64,000 bases of DNA from Neurospora crassa OR74A (taxonomy: Eukaryota; Ascomycota; Sordariomycetes; Sordariales; Sordariaceae), in the NCBI RefSeq assembly GCF_000182925.2, contig NC_026505.1:2976001-3040000 (forward strand), read 5' to 3'. This document shows positions 58,128 through 64,000 of this stretch, piece after piece. Within the stretch, counting starts at the first letter, position 1; each line of letters starts with the position of its first letter. The position numbers were made by a program, and so were the translations under genes. The notes under the pieces are model-generated. The model was given only the letters and a program-made list of their open reading frames with translations, did not search any database and was not told where the DNA came from.

Positions 58128-60416
58128 GTGGGCATGTATTTTCCGCTCCAGTAAAGGGGAAGGCTGGCTCAGCTCAGTTGCTGTTAGGTGGGGGTGTAGT
58201 TCGCGTTTCTTGTGTGGTAATTGATTTAAGTACATCTTGTTTGGGGGATGAGCACAGCATCTATGATTCATCATCCTTGTATATGCTCGCTTTTGCCACC
58301 GTTCAATATGTCGCCTTACTGCGTCTACCCAGCACTGCTAGGGTCATTTATCAACGTCGCGGCGTCATTGTCTACTTATGTTTCATACCTCCTACTGTTT
58401 TAATACTCTTCGGTTTTCAGGGGTGCGTGAGAGATGGTGGTCAAGGGGGGTTGGATTAGGTCAGAATTCTAAGCAACAAGTTATTGGTGCCTACCTCTAC
58501 ATAATATAGGCACACCCTGCTGTGACCTGGTACTGGGTTGGTAGTGACTCTGCACCCAGCCGACTAATCCATGTAATTTTCTGTACAATGAATGGGACGT
58601 GTACCTGCTGCCCATATCCGTTATACATTAAAATCTCAATATTTCTCTCGCGCGAAATCACTCTTTCCGCAAGTGCACTCAATTGCAGTAGGTTGTCACC
58701 ACTGAACCACTCCAGCGTATAACGTCTGGAAGAAGCTTTCTGGCAGTATTCAAGACCTATAGTGGCACGTCATTTCTCTCTTCTCCACGTTTTACCCATG
58801 CTTGGTTTACGTCTCCTCGAGCTATTACCAGATGTTCAAGTCACATCAATGATGCCAAGTCTTTCACTGGGGATTCATGGAATCAAACAAAATCGCCGTG
58901 GGAGTATCCGTTAGTAAAGGGAGCCACAGAGGATTATTCGGGGATATACTACGTTGAGCATCACCACGCCGGCCACAGCCGCCATCAATAATGCTTCTCC
59001 GGCAGTCATGGATGACTTCAAGCTGACTGCTGCGTCGTTATGACGGCCCAACCCTTCGTTTATAAATTCGTCCCAGTAAGCTGTGCAGACAAGCTATGCA
59101 TCCTTCATCTAGCCTTGCCATTGGCTTGCTGAGCCATTCAACACCATCCCGCGGGCCCGCCCATCAAAGATTGGTAGAGTTGTAGAAGTGGCCATATGGT
59201 ATCACCAAGACAGCCCATTGTTACCTGTCCTGGCGCCCACACTCCTGCCACACTCCTCACCCAAGTGCAGACAGATAGAGAATTTACCAACTACTGATTG
59301 CTAGCATTGCAGGTCGTTGACAGTTGACACACGTCGTTGCTTTTTCTGGCAGGTAAAGGCCCAAGTCAACATGGCCACCATTCAGAGAAGAGAGGCTTAA
59401 GAGCAACACAGGCCTGGTACATCGTATTATGTGAGCGTGCTGCAGTCAGCGGCAGGCACCAAGATATTGGGTAAGTCCAGGAAACGGGCGATGGAAACCG
59501 AGAAGAAAGCAGCAAAGGGAAATGAAGAGATGCGAGAAGCGCTATGCTACTGATTCAGGTATGACAGGAAAGAAGAGGTGATTACGATCCTCTCATTGAA
59601 ACGCGTTGAACTTTGACTGCATCATCACTGTACACAACACAGCTTTCATCCTTGCTCTCCTCATGCTTGTCTCTCCCTTTTCATTTTTCTATCACCGTGC
59701 TATCCAGTCGGTTTCCGGTTGCAAAGTTGCACGGATAGGGTTGTCGCTGTCTCACTCGTACCCGGATAGTGATGTGGCGGCTACATCTGTTATTCATGGT
59801 CGTTCGTCCTCCTCCAACTTATGGTCACTTGCATGCGATATATTCCGTCACGTCCACCATGTCGGCAATTGACAAAGCACGTAACATATCATTTTTCCCA
59901 GTTGGGTTGGTGCCAAATATGAAAGTAGGGGGATATGTTTTTTACAAACTACCTTCTAGTCTTCCAACCACCGGCTGGTTGGTTCCGGGGGCCGAGGGCT
60001 GAAGACCGAGAAGAAAGGCACGGGCACGTCTAAGGCCCCTTCACAGCAAATAACGGGATTCAGAAACAGCGCGGCTTATCCCCGCTCCATGTACTACTCA
60101 AACCGCAGGTTTACATGGACCAATTATTGGCCTATGGACGGGGCTGGATACCAGCTTTCTGTCGTGCCCCCCTCCGCGCATGAGGGTGATTTGAGTGGAA
60201 TCCAAGTGGTAGATATATAGCTTGCCCTGCCTGATGAGGCTGCTGCCTGTTTAGCGCTTGCTTTTCTTCGTTGTTCTTTTTTGCTTCTTTTGCTATTTCT
60301 TTTCAAGAACAACTCAGGCCGATCAGAGACTACTGAGGAAGAGTGATCTCAAACTTCCGAGTTTACCTTTTGCAATTTTACGCTCAGCCAGAGCCGAATA
60401 TTCCCATACGCACACG
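58128..60416. other. Long tandem intergenic region
   Basis: About 2.3 kb between the ArfGAP stop and the calpain start, both plus strand. Only short frames occur, and none is recognisable. A T/C-rich stretch (60250-60305) precedes the calpain start and is probably promoter or 5' UTR. Confidence 0.45.
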
Positions 60417-63400
60417 ATGTCGCGGTCTCCATCACCAAATCCAGGTGCGAGGTCGGTCCTGGCAGAGATGACGGTTTATCAACCCCATGGAGGAGGAGCT
60501 TGGGGCCAACAACACAAGTACAGGACACCGCAGGGCAAGATCGATGAGTTCTGGACAAAGTTTACCGCGAGAGTTCCGGGAAAGCGCAAGTACTCCTGCC
60601 ATTTGCAACCTGACATTCCATTTACAGCTCGGCATTTGTGAAGAACCTGAAGGCTTACCAATCCTGCAGCCACCACGGTTCTCCCCAAGAACGAGTACGC
60701 GGAGAGGCTTGCCAAGCGTAACTCAGCCAAGGAGGTGGGAGGTGGCACAAATGCGCAAGCATCTTTCGAGGAGGCCGCGGCTATCTGCAGGGCCAAGGTA
60801 GAAAAGATCGTCCAAGAATGCCGTCGTGTCAACCAGAAGTACAGAGACCCGCATTTCGACCTAGAGTACGACCTGAAGACGGGTAGGCGCGATTGCCTCG
60901 AATCCCTCAGCAATGAAAACATCATCGATTTCTCCAGCAGCGACTCGGACTCTGACTACAACCACCTACCACGCCCTCGGTCGCATTCCCGTCGTCGCAG
61001 GAGAGATAATGGTGATGGTGATCGTGACCAGAGCACCCAAGTGGAGAGTCAAATCAAGACCAACAAGACCAAAATCGACAAGAGAGATGGAGTATCGCAG
61101 CTCTCCCCGCAAGGACGGATGCCCGGGTCCAAGTTTCGACCGGCATCGGTCAAGCGAGTGGGCGAGATCTTTGACGATCCAAAGTTCTACATTGACGGTC
61201 CCACCGCAAATGATGTGCGGCAGGGCCGGGACGGTGATTGTTGGCTTATGGCCGCATTGTGCACGATGAGCAACAAGCCGGGACTCATCGAACGGATTTG
61301 TGTGGCTCATGACCAGGACATTGGCGTCTACGGCTTTGTCTTTCACCGGGATGGAGAATGGTTCAGCGAAATTATCGATGACAAGGTAACGTAACCCGTC
61401 AACTCTGCATCATTCTACCTGTGCGGTTGATGAGCATCACTAACAAGGCACGGCTGTAACAGCTCTACCTCACCAGGCATGACTACGATGAGGCAATGGA
61501 TCGCTTTCACCTGGAACGCGTGTTATGGGATGACAGAGATCGCCCAGACTCGGAAGAGATATACCGGAAGACATACCAATCCAATAGCGGCGCACTCTAC
61601 TTTGCGCAGTGCGAGAATCCCAACGAGACTTGGCTGCCTTTACTCGAGAAAGCTTATGCCAAAGCCCATGGAGACTATGCAGCTATTGAGGGTGGATTCA
61701 CTGGCGAGGGTATCGAGGATCTCACGGGCGGTGTGACCTCTGGCTTGTATACCGCGGATATACTTGACAAGGAACATTTCTGGAAAGAGGAGCTCATGAA
61801 AGTTAACGAGCAATTTCTCTTTGGTTGCTCGACTGGGGTTTGGTGAGTTATCCGACTTGCTCCGTAAATGCAAACACTGACAAAGCTTGACAGGGGACGT
61901 GGCTATGGTGACAGAAAGGGCATTATGGAACAGCATGCCTATTCTGTTATGAAAGCGGTAGACTTGGATGGGGAGCGGCTCCTCTTGTTGAAGAACCCAT
62001 GGGGCAAGGGGGAATGGACAGGGCCCTGGAGTAAGTCCAGACAAGAAGCCTTTCGTTACGGAAGCGGCTAATAACCTTGTATAGGTGATGGCTCGAAGGA
62101 ATGGACACCTGAGTGGCTTCAGAAATTGGGCCACCGGTTCGGAGATGATGGTGCATTTTGGATCTCATATAGGGACTTCTTGCGCAAGTTCCAAGCCTTT
62201 GATCGAACGCGTCTCTTCGGACCCGACTGGAAAGTTACTTCGATCTGGACAACACTTTCCGTACCATGGACCTTGGAATATCATGACACCAAGTTTGCCT
62301 TTACGCTGGCAAAACCCGGTCCCGTGGTCATTGTTCTCTCCCAACTAGATGACCGATACTTTCGTGGGCTGGAGGGCCAGTACAGATTCGAGCTGAACTT
62401 TCGCGTACATCGGGCTGGAGAGGATGATTACCTGGTACGAACACAACATTCCTCCCGCATGAACCGCTCCATCAACGTCGAACTAGATCTGGACGCTGGC
62501 GAATATCTGGTTCTCGTCAAGATTGACGCCACTCGCAACGAGTGGGTTCTGCCCACCGAGGACGTGGTGCGGAACAATGCTCGCCACCACCGCGAGAAAC
62601 TGCTTCGTATCGGGCTCTCCTATGACCTGGCGCATAGCAAGGCTAAGATCAAGGAGAGTCCCGAAGAGAAAGCAGCTCGCGAGGCACACGAACAGCGGAA
62701 AAAGGACAAGCAACGCGAAAGTCTCCGGAAGGCGATCATGGAGGAAAAGGAGATGAACTTTTACAGTCGCATGAAAAGTTACCAAAGGCAGAAGCGCCGA
62801 GCGGATAAGAACAAGGAGCGGATGAAGAGAAAAACGGAGAAGCGGAAGGCGAAGATGGAAAAGAAGAAGGCAAAACGGGAAGAAGCAGAGAGAAAACAGA
62901 CCGAAGAGACATGCAGGGACCCTCTCGGCAAGCAAAGAAAGGAGGGCAAAGATTGTGGTTTCAGCCTTGATGCGGCATTGCATCCTGCTGGCGAGCGTAT
63001 GGCACCCCTGGCAGTAGATACTGCGGCATCTACTGACGCTGGACAACCGACTCCGTCCGTTAGTAGCACGGGTGCTACTGAGGTCGATGTAACAGACCGT
63101 CTTCCGGAGCCTGTTCTATCCATTTCTCTTGAGAAGAATTGCAAGGCCCCCGAGGGCCCTTCGACGAATATACTGACGCCACAATCAGCTCCCACACAGC
63201 AACAGGGTTGTCGATTATCCGCCGAAGACGACAAACCCTCCTCGGAACAGCCTAATGAAGCAAGTGCACAGGATCCCATCGAAGTACGACCAGGGCTGTC
63301 AATGGATATCCACAAGACACTGGAGGCTGTTCCCCAACACTCGCAGTCACCTCGTCCAACGTGTGGAGAAAGTGGAAGAGGTGATGATCGTACCAGAGCT

Positions 63401-64000
63401 ATCGAGAACAAGCTTCAGGCGGCTGTCAACCTTTTCTCCAACTTAAAGCAGGAGCTAGAGCTCATGTTGACAAACGGTGTCAGCGACAATAGTATAAAGC
63501 AGGGCCAGGGACAAAAGCCACATAATGTTGACAACAAGGGACAGCCTCCTCCTCCTTCCCCTACTCTTCGTCCCCCAGCCGAACAACGCACTCTTCAACC
63601 ACCGAGGCCTTCTTCCCCTCGCCCTTTCCATCCACCCCATCCTCAGGATCAGCGCTGGCGTCGACCTCTTTCTCAATTACGAGATAGATCACCAAGACAC
63701 CCACTGGTAGACCCGGGGCCCTCACCCCGTCGCTTCCAGCAACGATACGGTGGACGTCCACCACAACGTCGCGAAGTTTTCATCGACGATGACCATCAGA
63801 TTCCCCCAGACCCCCGCTTCGTCGACGAGAGCTTCTCCGAGTCATCGTCTTCCTCTGCGGACACTGACGATACCTACAGCATTTCCAGCATTTCCGACAT
63901 CTCCGACCGGGAGCTCGACATGCACATCCGCGAGGACGCTCGTCGTAACGGGAGGCTTCTTGATCAAGGTTCTCGTAATCAAGCCATATTGCCGCCCCTC
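60417..64000 (+). CDS. Calpain-like cysteine protease, 3' end outside the window
   Basis: CysPc-domain protease with at least 1106 residues; the gene runs off the right edge. Exons are 60417-60585, 60670-61385, 61463-61842, 61894-62030 and 62085 to beyond 64000. Intron 1 appears to be GC-AG (GCAAGT donor), joining KFTARVPGK to TTVLPKNEYAERLAKRN. Residues 60-230 include a charged helix and an Arg/Ser/Asp-rich linker. The catalytic set is complete: Cys in RDGDCWLMAALC (about 245), His in MEQHAYSVM (about 435) and Asn in LLKNPWGKGEW (about 455). A C2-like beta-sandwich follows, then a Lys/Glu/Arg-rich coiled coil (about 660-750) and a long Pro/Ser-rich tail. No MIT domain is seen, so it is not the PalB/Rim13 type. 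Confidence 0.9.

Noticed and set aside
1-64000. Search for transposons, LTR elements, CRISPR-like arrays and long inverted repeats
   Set aside because: No transposase, integrase or reverse transcriptase motifs, terminal repeats or spaced direct repeats were seen; a systematic repeat search could still find short or old copies.

Overview
The window is nuclear DNA from a filamentous ascomycete, most likely a Sordariomycete and perhaps of the order Sordariales. Evidence: short spliceosomal introns (about 50-175 nt, GTAAGT-like donors, CTAAC/CTRAC branch points), widely spaced single-copy genes on both strands, fungal-specific families (Irc22, NmrA-like, LaeA-like methyltransferase, Gts1-type ArfGAP) and two intron-containing tRNA genes. 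All gene models were built by hand from reading frames and splice signals; exon lengths sum to intact frames. I saw no intact transposon, virus-like element or CRISPR array.

Layout. 0-7 kb: a papain-like-fold protein of unknown role (-), a GFA/CENP-V zinc protein (+), then a disturbed stretch with a truncated alcohol dehydrogenase relic (-), tRNA-Leu(CAG) (-) and a decayed S9 peptidase relic (+). 7-20 kb: MFS sugar transporter (+), cytochrome P450 (+), a large acidic F-box-like protein with a 13-copy 9-bp minisatellite (-), and an uncharacterised serine-rich protein (+). 21-23 kb: tRNA-Gly(CCC) (-) and an NmrA-like reductase (-). 25-34 kb: three genes of the mitochondrial inner membrane: proton-translocating NAD(P) transhydrogenase (+), phosphatidylglycerophosphate synthase PGS1 (-) and complex I subunit NDUFA12 (+). 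PGS1 and NDUFA12 share a 565-bp divergent promoter region. 34-46 kb: a DHX57-type DEVH helicase (-), an uncharacterised Gln/His/Pro-rich protein (+), a multi-AT-hook protein (-) and the ER protein Irc22/TRAP-alpha (-). 46-64 kb: a group II PLP decarboxylase (-), a LaeA-like methyltransferase (+), a DUF985 cupin (-), a Gts1-like ArfGAP with UBA and polyglutamine (+), and a calpain-like protease (+) that runs off the right end.

The genes do not form a metabolic cluster. They are mostly housekeeping genes with independent promoters. The only functional grouping is the mitochondrial trio: the transhydrogenase supplies matrix NADPH, PGS1 makes the committed precursor of cardiolipin, and NDUFA12 is an accessory subunit of complex I.

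The most interesting signals are in gene structure. There is a predicted 7-nt microexon in NDUFA12, 17- to 22-nt exons in three genes, a probable GC-AG intron in the calpain gene, a separate 5' exon carrying the transhydrogenase presequence, in-frame stops inside both splice donors of the AT-hook gene, and two dissimilar gene relics flanking a tRNA gene. I did not find a convincing new biological system.
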